Notes under the pieces: model-generated
The model's database searches: none
Seen by the model: only the letters and a program-made list of their open reading frames with translations
What the model was told of the DNA's origin: nothing
In this document: in pieces, positions 1 through 5,973 of the stretch
How the letters are laid out: each line of letters starts with the position of its first letter
Position numbering within the stretch: the stretch's first letter is position 1
Translations under genes and position numbers: made by a program
Origin: Deltaproteobacteria bacterium
GTDB taxonomy: Bacteria; Desulfobacterota; GWC2-55-46
Reading direction: 5' to 3'
Assembly: GCA_016218095.1 (NCBI GenBank)
Contig: JACREV010000184.1
Coordinates: 1 to 12,776 of the forward strand
Length of the DNA: 12,776 nt

Positions 1-345
1 GAGCGAAAGGCCGAGGGTCAAAGGGCCGCTCCCGGTGTATTTGACGCCGTAGAGTTCGAGGAGCGCGGCTATGTGCATCTCGAATGAGCTCTTGCCGAAG
101 GCCCCCTCGCAGAGGTTGAAGATTATCGCGTCGTCGCCCGTGACCTTCTTGATGAAATCGCCGAGCTTGCCGCTATCCGCCGTCTTAAGCGCGATAAGGT
201 CCGTCGAGAACCCGTTTGAGGAGAGCGCCCTGGCCACGTCCCCGGCGGTCCCTGAGACGCTATCGAGCTTTATCTCCTTGCCGTCGAAGAGGTACTTGTC
301 CCCGCCGTCGTCGTTGTATATTACCTTTACCTTCTTAATGCTCAT
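1..345 (-). CDS. ATP-grasp ligase, D-Ala-D-Ala ligase superfamily, second of a tandem pair (partial)
   Basis: The first 115 residues are visible; the gene runs off the left edge. The start is the ATG at 345-343, which overlaps the TGA of the upstream ligase as ATGA and implies translational coupling. FNLCEG (residues 76-81), a conserved-looking E-M-H-I-A-A helix and YTGSGPL (103-109) match the end of the N-terminal domain of Ddl-type enzymes, where Ddl has HG..GEDG..Q..LE followed by PYTGSG. The catalytic ATP-grasp domain lies outside the window. Ddl normally carries GGxSxEREVS near its N-terminus to bind the first D-Ala; here the start reads MSIKKVKVIYNDDGG, so that motif is absent. Family membership is fairly sure. 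The substrate is unknown, and I would not name it ddl. Confidence 0.8.
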   Translation of the reverse strand, partial: MSIKKVKVIYNDDGGDKYLFDGKEIKLDSVSGTAGDVARALSSNGFSTDLIALKTADSGKLGDFIKKVTGDDAIIFNLCEGAFGKSSFEMHIAALLELYGVKYTGSGPLTLGLSL

Positions 346-1355
346 AGGCCGTACCTCTCGCGGGCGGCGTCTATGACGGAGTTGACGAGGTCGCCGAAGC
401 TCAATCCGGCGGCCCTCGCGGCCTTGGGGAAGCACGAGTTGCAGTTCGGGTCCATGAGTATGCCGGGGAGCGGGTTGAGCTCTATGATGTGCGGCACCCC
501 GGCGCCATCGAGCCTTACGTCTATCCTGCACCAGTCCCTGACGTCGAGCGCGCGGAAGGCGTCCATCGCGACGTTGTCTATGGCCTTTTTAAGGCGCGGG
601 GTCAAGTCCGCCGGGCAGTTGAATATATCGAGCGGAGCCTCGGGCCTGTCGAGGACCCACTTGGCTTCAAACGAGTAGATGTGGTTCACGCCCTCGGGGA
701 GCGATGAATAGTTTATCTCGACTACCGGGAGGGTCTTGAGCTTACTTCCATTGCCTATGAGCGCGACGGTGAATTCGCGCCCTGAGAGGAACTCCTCCAC
801 GAGCGCGGGCTGTTTATATTCGGCGAGCACCGACGAGACCTTTTTCCTGAGCTCTTCGGGGTTATTGACGATGGAGTCGTTCTTTATCCCCTTGGATGAG
901 CCCTCGAGGAGCGGCTTTACTATCATGGGGAAGTTGAGGTATTTGCCGAAGTCCGTCCCCGCGTCGTTTGCGACGACGAACCGCGCGGTGGGTATGCCGT
1001 AATGGGAGAGTATCTCCTTTGCGCGGGCCTTATTGAGGCAGAGCGCAAGCGAGAGCGGGCCCGAGCCTGTGTAGGGGATGCGGAGCATCTCCATGATCGC
1101 GGGCATGTGGGACTCGCGCGAATCCCCCCAAACTCCCTCGGCCATGTTGAAGACGATCCCGGGCTTCTCTTTCCGGAGCTTCTCGTAGGCGTCCTCGTCG
1201 GCCTCGATCATGACGACCTCCTCGTGCCTCTCGAGGATGGCGTCACGCACGGCCTCGATGGTATCGAGGTCGTCGCACTCGGCGTAGAAGTCCTCCGGAA
1301 GACCCTCGTCCCCCTTAAGCTCTCTCTTCAGATTGTAGGTTAGGCCGACTCGCAT
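342..1355 (-). CDS. ATP-grasp ligase, D-Ala-D-Ala ligase superfamily, first of a tandem pair
   Basis: This is a 337-aa carboxylate-amine ligase of the COG1181 type, probably cytoplasmic, that should activate a carboxylate with ATP and join it to an amine. Visible motifs are FNMAEG (69-74), IPYTGSG (93-99), the Ser/Gly ATP loop EGSSKGI (151-157), VEEFLSGREFTV (187-198), EAKW (230-233), CRIDVR (276-281) and the metal-binding ELNPLPGI (292-299). Housekeeping Ddl has EAKY; the Tyr is Trp here. The Ddl N-terminal GGxSxEREVS motif is missing and the C-terminal segment holds an unusual CNSC. The reading frame is open for 41 codons further upstream, but that stretch is the palindromic repeat at 1378-1500, so I start at the ATG at 1355, where the conserved MRVGLTY strand begins. 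No strong Shine-Dalgarno is visible. The stop overlaps the next ligase gene. Housekeeping peptidoglycan Ddl is possible but less likely. Confidence 0.85.
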   Translation of the reverse strand: MRVGLTYNLKRELKGDEGLPEDFYAECDDLDTIEAVRDAILERHEEVVMIEADEDAYEKLRKEKPGIVFNMAEGVWGDSRESHMPAIMEMLRIPYTGSGPLSLALCLNKARAKEILSHYGIPTARFVVANDAGTDFGKYLNFPMIVKPLLEGSSKGIKNDSIVNNPEELRKKVSSVLAEYKQPALVEEFLSGREFTVALIGNGSKLKTLPVVEINYSSLPEGVNHIYSFEAKWVLDRPEAPLDIFNCPADLTPRLKKAIDNVAMDAFRALDVRDWCRIDVRLDGAGVPHIIELNPLPGILMDPNCNSCFPKAARAAGLSFGDLVNSVIDAARERYGL

Positions 1356-1377
1356 AGGGGAATAGGAGCTTTCACCG

Positions 1378-1500
1378 CAGGCTGCTGAAAAAGTCCATCT
1401 GCGTCGTTGTCTTCGTCGCTCGTCACTGAGGCGTACAAAAAGAGTACGCCTCATGTCTCGCTCCTCGACGCCTCGCATCTGGAGCTTTTTGAGCAGCCTG
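1378..1500. repeat. 123-bp imperfect palindromic repeat element
   Basis: The element begins CAGGCTGCTGAAAAAG and ends CTTTTTGAGCAGCCTG, so its termini are near-perfect inverted repeats. The arms stay imperfectly complementary inwards (CATCTGCG near one end, CGCATCTGG near the other). The centre is a perfect 10-bp inverted repeat, TGAGGCGTAC at 1427-1436 and GTACGCCTCA at 1444-1453, with a 7-base A-rich loop. It could fold as one long hairpin on either strand. I recall similar elements, often ending in TTTTTGAGCAGCCTG, scattered between genes in deltaproteobacterial genomes. It carries no protein gene and behaves like a REP- or MITE-type non-autonomous element. Only one copy is in this window. 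Confidence 0.75.
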
Positions 1501-1546
1501 ACAAATACCGTGGTTTCAGAATCTTTTAGCGAGCCAATCTGAGAGA

Positions 1547-1561
1547 ACCTTTTGAAAAGGT
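1547..1561 (-). terminator. Possible terminator palindrome after the arginine decarboxylase gene
   Basis: ACCTTTTGAAAAGGT is a perfect palindrome (7-bp arms, 1-base centre) lying 15 bases past the decarboxylase stop. A G-run precedes it and CTCTC follows it on the minus strand. There is no real U-tract on either side, so intrinsic termination is uncertain. It may be a decayed terminator or the edge of the adjoining repeat. Confidence 0.3.
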
Positions 1562-1575
1562 CCCCCCAAAGTCCG

Positions 1576-2121
1576 TTAAAGGATAAGGACCGCCGCGGCG
1601 ACGACTGTCGTGAATTTGCCGTCGCCCTTTACTATCGCTGACTGCGTGATGTTGGTCGTCTTTACTATCTTGTCGCTTATGCGGTAGATCTCCTTTTTCT
1701 CGTCCCACCCGAGGTTCTCGTCGAGCTCGATGCCGAGCGTGGAGGCGAGCATGGCGGCGGCGAGGTCTTCGGAGTAGTCTCCTGCGAGCGCGTCTGTCTG
1801 GCCGTAGGCGTGGTGTTCGCTTAAGTAGCCGTAGAGTTTCCTGTCGGTCGGTATGGCGCAGCCGACCGAGGCGGCCATGAGCCTTCTAGGTTCGTTGCTT
1901 GAGAGTTTGCTCATCACGCAGAAGACCACCTGGCCGGGCGAGAGCTTCTTTATCCCGACCGACTTGGGCACGACCTTTGCCGCGGGCGGGAATATGCTTG
2001 AGACCTGCACGAGGTTGAACTTTTCTATGCCGGCGTCGCGTAGCGCGAGCTCGAAGGAGGTGAGCTCTTCTTTATGAGTGCCGACGCCTTTGGTGAAGAA
2101 TACCCTTTTAGGAACGAACAT
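1576..2121 (-). CDS. pdaD: Pyruvoyl-dependent arginine decarboxylase proenzyme
   Basis: This 181-aa protein should decarboxylate arginine to agmatine, the entry step of the arginine route to polyamines. The family is made as a proenzyme that cuts itself between two serines, turning the second into the pyruvoyl cofactor. The site is visible as VQVSSIFPP, with cleavage expected between S41 and S42, giving a short beta chain (1-41) and an alpha chain (42-181). Asn36 lies six residues before the pyruvoyl Ser, the spacing of Asn47 and Ser53 in the Methanocaldococcus jannaschii enzyme. The acidic residue in YLSEHHAYGQ (E102) is a candidate catalytic Glu. The length is normal for the family. The ATG at 2121 is preceded by a G-rich GGGGG about 9 bases upstream. 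The gene follows the DHS-like gene and a 42-codon ORF, consistent with a polyamine cluster. Confidence 0.93.
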   Translation of the reverse strand: MFVPKRVFFTKGVGTHKEELTSFELALRDAGIEKFNLVQVSSIFPPAAKVVPKSVGIKKLSPGQVVFCVMSKLSSNEPRRLMAASVGCAIPTDRKLYGYLSEHHAYGQTDALAGDYSEDLAAAMLASTLGIELDENLGWDEKKEIYRISDKIVKTTNITQSAIVKGDGKFTTVVAAAVLIL

Positions 2122-2185
2122 TTCAATTACCCCCGATTTGCGTTATGGATGGAAGCCTTGAGACGATTCCGTTTTCCAAAGGCGT

Positions 2186-2314
2186 CTAAAGCTTGAGTCC
2201 CAGAAGGTAGCGGCGCCTCCTCCTTATGCCCATCTCGTCTTGCGCCTTCCGTTCATGTAGATCGTAATCCTGCATGCGGGATGCGCGGCAAGGGAGCCCT
2301 TGCGCGGCGCTCAT
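2186..2314 (-). CDS. Small ORF coupled to the DHS-like gene (42 aa, function unknown)
   Basis: An ATG at 2314-2312 overlaps the TGA stop of the DHS-like gene as ATGA, the arrangement typical of translational coupling, and the frame stays open for 42 codons to a TAG at 2188-2186. The protein begins MSAAQGLPCRASRMQDYDLH and ends MGIRRRRRYLLGLKL. It has an acidic/charged middle, five arginines in a row and a short hydrophobic tail, so it is strongly basic at the C-terminus. I recognise no family. It fills most of the gap before the arginine decarboxylase gene. It could be a real small protein, a remnant of a longer gene, or chance. An internal ATG at codon 14 is a second possible start, with no clear Shine-Dalgarno. 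Conservation in relatives would decide. Confidence 0.35.
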   Translation of the reverse strand: MSAAQGLPCRASRMQDYDLHERKAQDEMGIRRRRRYLLGLKL

Positions 2315-3345
2315 TCCCATATCCTTTTTGCGACCTTGTTCGAGGATTTTAGGTCCATGTTAGGGAGCGTGCGCTTATATTTCTTCATGCGGGTGGCCAG
2401 CGCCGTCACTATCATGGGGAGCGCTATCGTCGCATCTGAGTTCACGGTCGTGTGGCTGGATTTCTTGGCGATCTTGCCCCAGGACTGGGCTTCTTCAAAG
2501 GTACAGCCCGAGAGGCCTCCCCAGTGGGGGGCGTCGGCGGTGACCTGGATCGCGTACTTGTGCCCTTCTACGTCCTTGCACTGGAGGGTCGCCGTGACCT
2601 CGGTCTGCTGTATGAAGTTCTTCGGCGTGCCGCCCCCGATATAGACGACGCCGGTCGTCTTTGCGCGCGCGGCCAGCTCGGCGGTCTCCTTGACGTCGCC
2701 TATGAGGTCGAATATGAGGTGGTCGGGGCCGTTCTTGAGGGCCAATGATATCCCGATGGAGGAGTCCGCCACCGCCGGGCAGTAGATGGGCACGCCTGCC
2801 TTGTACGCGGCGGTGACTATCCCTTCGGCCTTGCCCCGTTTGGATAAGTCCTTGCCCATGAGGGAGAGGAACTCGCGCGTGGTATAGGGGCGTTTTTCGA
2901 GCCTTTCGGAGAACTCGTAGATGTACCTGTCCGCGATGTTGAATTCTTCCTCTACCGCGAAGACGTCGTAGATGCGGTCGATGCCGACGTCCTTAAGGTC
3001 CGTGTCGCTCATCTGGTGGCTGCCCTGCCAGTGGTATCTGCCTAACGTCTCGTGTATGTCGTGGAAGAGGTTCGCGCCCGTGGATACGAGACAGTCGATG
3101 TACCTGTTCTTGAGGAGAAATACGAGGACCTCCCTCATGCCAGCCGGGACCATCGCGCCCGCGAGCCCGAAAAATATAGTGGTGCGGGTTCTCAGCATCT
3201 CCTCCCATATGTCGACGGCGGTAGAGAGGTTACGGCCCTGGAAGGCAGTATCGCCCATACGCCTCAAGAGGTCTTCTACGCCAGCTCCGGCCTTTATCTC
3301 GACCGGCTTTACAGCCTTTTTTAGATACTTCTTCCTGTCTGCCAT
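2311..3345 (-). CDS. Deoxyhypusine synthase-like polyamine enzyme (probable homospermidine synthase)
   Basis: This 344-aa protein belongs to the DHS family (COG1899). NAD-dependent enzymes of this family move an aminobutyl group through a lysine imine. The active-site lysine is K291 in AQSWGKI, matching Lys329 of human DHS in AVSWGKI. Other family features are TGANLFHD (89-96), VGIDRIYD (120-127), DLIGDVKE (213-220) and the glycine-rich GGGTPKNF (237-244). Human DHS has KHH after the GGG; here the position reads KNF, so the histidine I recall as His288 appears to be Asn243. Bacteria lack eIF5A, so the product is likely a polyamine such as homospermidine, and the arginine decarboxylase gene just downstream supports that. 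The ATG at 3345 sits 3 bases after the transglycosylase stop, with no strong Shine-Dalgarno, so coupled translation is likely. Family certain; exact product inferred. Confidence 0.9.
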   Translation of the reverse strand: MADRKKYLKKAVKPVEIKAGAGVEDLLRRMGDTAFQGRNLSTAVDIWEEMLRTRTTIFFGLAGAMVPAGMREVLVFLLKNRYIDCLVSTGANLFHDIHETLGRYHWQGSHQMSDTDLKDVGIDRIYDVFAVEEEFNIADRYIYEFSERLEKRPYTTREFLSLMGKDLSKRGKAEGIVTAAYKAGVPIYCPAVADSSIGISLALKNGPDHLIFDLIGDVKETAELAARAKTTGVVYIGGGTPKNFIQQTEVTATLQCKDVEGHKYAIQVTADAPHWGGLSGCTFEEAQSWGKIAKKSSHTTVNSDATIALPMIVTALATRMKKYKRTLPNMDLKSSNKVAKRIWE

Positions 3346-3348
3346 CTT

Positions 3349-3966
3349 TTAGTAGTATTCCGCCCTTTCCTTGAAATCATTGTAGTTATTCAAGACCCTG
3401 CCGACGAACTCCTGCCCCCAGCCCTCGTCGAGCTTATGCCTCGAGGTGACTATGCCGGGGCCGACATTGTAGGCCGCAAGCGTTACTTCCGCGTCGTCGT
3501 CGTACCTCTCCATGAGGTTCGAAAAATAATGGACGCCCATCTTCACGTTGAGATAGGGGTTCAAGAGGGTCTCCTCCCCCTTCCATTTGAGGTCGAGCTC
3601 TTCGGCGAGCTCCTCGCCGGTCGCGGGCCTTATCTGCATGAGCCCGACCGCGCCATTCCCCGACCTCGACCAGTTGTAGAAGGTCGATTCGGTCTTTATG
3701 AGCGCGAGGACGAAGAGCGGGTCCATCTTGTGGGAGACGGACTCGAAGAAGATGACATCGGCGAGCTTCAACTCTTCGAGGGAGCCGAGGCCCGTCCTGC
3801 TCTCCTTGAGGACGTCGCGGACGTAGGTGAGGGTCTTTTCAGGCCTCGAATACCAAAGCTCCGCGTCCCTGACGGACGGGTAGACGAACGCCTCCGCGAT
3901 GAAGGCCACGGAGAACACCATCAACGCCTTCCCAAAACCCGGTCTTTTGAATTTTCCCAGCAACAT
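3349..3966 (-). CDS. Small Slt-type lytic transglycosylase
   Basis: This is a peptidoglycan-cleaving lytic transglycosylase of the GH23/SLT fold, about 205 aa. A basic start followed by a hydrophobic stretch (residues 14-29, FGKALMVFSVAFIAEAFV) is a membrane anchor or uncleaved signal, so the enzyme faces the periplasm. The catalytic Glu is in LIKTESTF (E94, counting from the TTG-ATG start), followed by the family motifs GLMQIRPATG (109-118) and AAYNVGPG (165-172). The domain is the short Slt70 C-terminal type with no LysM or other cell-wall-binding domain visible. Two starts are possible: TTG at 3969, 7 bases after GGAG, or the adjacent ATG at 3966, 10 bases after it; I use the ATG. It lies between recJ (52 bases upstream) and the DHS-like gene and probably shares their transcript. 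Confidence 0.92.
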   Translation of the reverse strand: MLLGKFKRPGFGKALMVFSVAFIAEAFVYPSVRDAELWYSRPEKTLTYVRDVLKESRTGLGSLEELKLADVIFFESVSHKMDPLFVLALIKTESTFYNWSRSGNGAVGLMQIRPATGEELAEELDLKWKGEETLLNPYLNVKMGVHYFSNLMERYDDDAEVTLAAYNVGPGIVTSRHKLDEGWGQEFVGRVLNNYNDFKERAEYY

Positions 3967-4018
3967 CAAGAGGATACTCCGTAATTTCGCAACATGTAAA
4001 TATATTTTTTTTTGGGAC

Positions 4019-5740
4019 TTATGTCAAGAATTTTACGCACTCGGCCTGCACGTCTTTTACGCGGAGCTTCAGGTTCCTCATACCCTGCCACTCGTCCATA
4101 TAGGGAGAGAAGGCTATGCCGAAGCCGGCGCCCTTTATCGGGTGAAGGGGCGCGAGCCCGAAGCCTATGGCGCTCAACGCTGAGAGCCCCTTTTGCGAGA
4201 CCTTGAGTCTCAAGTGCCTGTTTCCGACAATTTCAGTAGCGTGTATCTCGGCGTCGGTGACCGCCAGAAGCGGCTCGCGGTTCGAGGCGCCGAACGGGGC
4301 GAGCCTTTCTATTTCGGAAATGAACCTTGGATCGAGCTCGTCGAGCTTTATTACCGCGTCGAGGACTATTTCAGGGGTCAGGTCGTCCTCGTTCAATCTC
4401 TCGCTTATGTACCCCTGGAACTCCTCCCTGAACCTGTCGATGTTCTCCCGTGCTATGGTAAGGCCTGCCGCGGCCTTGTGCCCGCCGTATTTTTGAAGGA
4501 GCCCCGAGCAGGATTTAAGCCCTTCGAGCATGTCGAAGGCCTTGACGCCCCGCGCCGAGCCCTTGCCGACCTCGCCTTCGAGGGCTATCATGACCGTCGG
4601 TTTCCCGAACCTGTCCGCGAGCCTGGAGGCTACTATCCCGATGACGCCGGGGTTCCAGTTTTCTTTCGCAAGCACTATCCCCATGCCGGGGCCGTCCTTC
4701 ATGAGCTCCAGCGCCTCAAGGAGCGTTTCCTCCTCTATCCGTTGCCGGAGGGAATTCTCCCTGTTGAGCTCTCCGGCAAGGGAGGCCGCCTCCTTCGCAT
4801 CATCGGTGACGAGGAGCCTTAGAGCGGTCATGGCGCTACCGAGCCTTCCGGCGGCGTTTATCCTTGGCGCAAGCTGGAAGGCGACCGAGTCGGCGTCAAG
4901 CCTCCCTGGCTTTATCGCGGAAGCTTCGACGAGGGCCTTCAAGCCCAGTCTTGCCCCGCCTGAGAGCTCCTTAAGTCCGTAGCTTACGAGTATCCTGTTC
5001 TCGTCCATGAGGGGGACGAGGTCGGCTATGGTGCCGACTGCCACGAGATCGAGGTAGCGCTTGAGGTTCGGCTCCTCTTTCCTCGCAAACCCGCCGGTCT
5101 CCCGGAGACGCGCCCGAAGAGCGATCGCGAGATTGAAGGCGACACCCACGCCCGCGAGGAGCTTGAAAGGAAACTCGCACCCCTTCTGCTTGGGGTTAAG
5201 GACCGCGAGCGCGCCCTCGGGCGCGCCTTTTTCGAGTTCGTGGTGGTCGGATACTATGCAGTCGAGCCCTATGGAGCGCGCGAACGCGAGCTCCTCGTGG
5301 TTCGATACCCCGCAGTCGACGGTGATGACGAGTGAGGCCCCGCCCTCCTTGAGCTTACCGAGGGCCGCGGAATTCAGCCCGTAGCCTTCGGTCTTCCTGC
5401 ACGGTATATAGCACTCGACCTCGGCCCCTATCTCTCTCAAAAACAGGTAGAGGAGCGCGGTCGATGTCGTGCCGTCGACGTCGTAGTCGCCGTATATGGC
5501 TATCTTTTCTCTCCCCTCGACGGCCTTAAGGATGCGTTCGACGGCCTTGCCCATGTCCTTCATGAGGAACGGGTCGTGCAGGTCCTTGAGCTCGGGCCTC
5601 AAAAAAGAAGAGGCCTTGTCAGGTTCGACAAGGCCCCTGTTTATCAACAGCTGCGCGGTAAGGGGCAGTATGTCAAGCTCCTTACCGAGGACCTCCTGTA
5701 GCTCTATATTGGCCGGGTTTACCTTCCAACGCTTCTTCAT
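4019..5740 (-). CDS. recJ: Single-stranded-DNA-specific exonuclease RecJ
   Basis: This 573-aa protein is a 5'-to-3' single-strand DNA exonuclease acting in recombination repair, mismatch repair and stalled-fork processing. All DHH-family signatures are present in order: YGDYDVDGT (83-91), TVDCGVSNHEE (140-150), SDHHELE (164-170), LLAGVGVAF (194-202), VGTIADLVPL (235-244) and the linker PRINAAGRLG (292-301). The DHHA1 nucleic-acid-binding motif GGHKAAAG (419-426) follows, then a C-terminal OB-type region. The length matches typical RecJ proteins. The ATG at 5740 is preceded by GGACGG, a weak ribosome site. A sigma70-like promoter lies about 110 bases upstream at 5851-5879. It is the first gene of a probable recJ-transglycosylase-DHS-like-pdaD transcription unit. 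No missing catalytic residues are seen. Confidence 0.97.
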   Translation of the reverse strand: MKKRWKVNPANIELQEVLGKELDILPLTAQLLINRGLVEPDKASSFLRPELKDLHDPFLMKDMGKAVERILKAVEGREKIAIYGDYDVDGTTSTALLYLFLREIGAEVECYIPCRKTEGYGLNSAALGKLKEGGASLVITVDCGVSNHEELAFARSIGLDCIVSDHHELEKGAPEGALAVLNPKQKGCEFPFKLLAGVGVAFNLAIALRARLRETGGFARKEEPNLKRYLDLVAVGTIADLVPLMDENRILVSYGLKELSGGARLGLKALVEASAIKPGRLDADSVAFQLAPRINAAGRLGSAMTALRLLVTDDAKEAASLAGELNRENSLRQRIEEETLLEALELMKDGPGMGIVLAKENWNPGVIGIVASRLADRFGKPTVMIALEGEVGKGSARGVKAFDMLEGLKSCSGLLQKYGGHKAAAGLTIARENIDRFREEFQGYISERLNEDDLTPEIVLDAVIKLDELDPRFISEIERLAPFGASNREPLLAVTDAEIHATEIVGNRHLRLKVSQKGLSALSAIGFGLAPLHPIKGAGFGIAFSPYMDEWQGMRNLKLRVKDVQAECVKFLT

Positions 5741-5850
5741 TGTCCGTCCAGCCCTGCGTTCGAAAGACCCCTCGCCGGGGAAAAAAGCCCTTTCTCAGGG
5801 TGTTTTTCGCCCGCAAAAGAACACCAGCAAGGTTTGTTCAAGGCGGTGAT
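5741..5850 (-). other. recJ leader region with short hairpins
   Basis: If transcription starts just below the -10 box at 5851-5856, the recJ mRNA has a leader of roughly 100 bases. On the minus strand it contains CCCT-GAGAA-AGGG followed by CTTTTTT (5781-5800) and then CCCC-GGCGA-GGGG. The first is shaped like a weak attenuator, but its stem is only 4 bp. No known riboswitch or open upstream reading frame is recognised. Confidence 0.25.
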
Positions 5851-5879
5851 ATTTTACAGGCAAACAAAAAAGAGGTCAA
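5851..5879 (-). promoter_or_regulatory. Sigma70-like promoter for recJ
   Basis: Read on the minus strand, TTGACC (5879-5874) and TAAAAT (5856-5851) are separated by exactly 17 bases. This is five of six matches to each consensus box with ideal spacing, pointing at recJ. The -35 box lies in the 3' arm of the hairpin at 5871-5914, so the promoter and the hairpin share DNA. Confidence 0.6.
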
Positions 5880-5914
5880 GCATTCATTTCCCACGGGAAA
5901 TGGGCCTGACCTCT
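5862..5914 (-). terminator. Strong hairpin with U-tract: terminator of the signalling operon or a tiny RNA
   Basis: On the minus strand an 8-bp outer stem AGAGGTCA/TGACCTCT (5914-5907 with 5878-5871) encloses a perfect 8-bp inner stem CATTTCCC/GGGAAATG with a 2-base loop. It is followed directly by TTTTTGTTTG. This is a good intrinsic terminator about 60 bases past the HD-GYP stop, so it should end the four-gene signalling transcript. A TATAAT promoter at 5921-5929 would start RNA at about the first base of the stem. The GGTCAGGCC...TTGACC pattern also resembles, from memory, REP palindromes tied to RAYT transposases. Confidence 0.7.
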
Positions 5915-5920
5915 GTCGGT

Positions 5921-5929
5921 ATTATAGCA
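5921..5929 (-). promoter_or_regulatory. Extended -10 promoter just above the hairpin
   Basis: The minus strand reads TGCTATAAT, a perfect -10 box with the TGn extension. The upstream sequence is T-rich (TTGTTTTCCG) with no ideal -35 at 17 bases. The expected start is near 5914, the first base of the outer stem of the neighbouring hairpin. It lies after the HD-GYP stop, so it would drive either a very short RNA or read-through into recJ. Confidence 0.45.
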
Positions 5930-5973
5930 AAAAACAACGGAAAACAACAGCTTATACTCAGGGCAAAGGCCGC

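Noticed and set aside
1356..1478. N-terminal extension of the ligase beginning MRGVEERDMRR
   Set aside because: It translates the palindromic repeat at 1378-1500; the conserved fold begins at MRVGLTY (1355).
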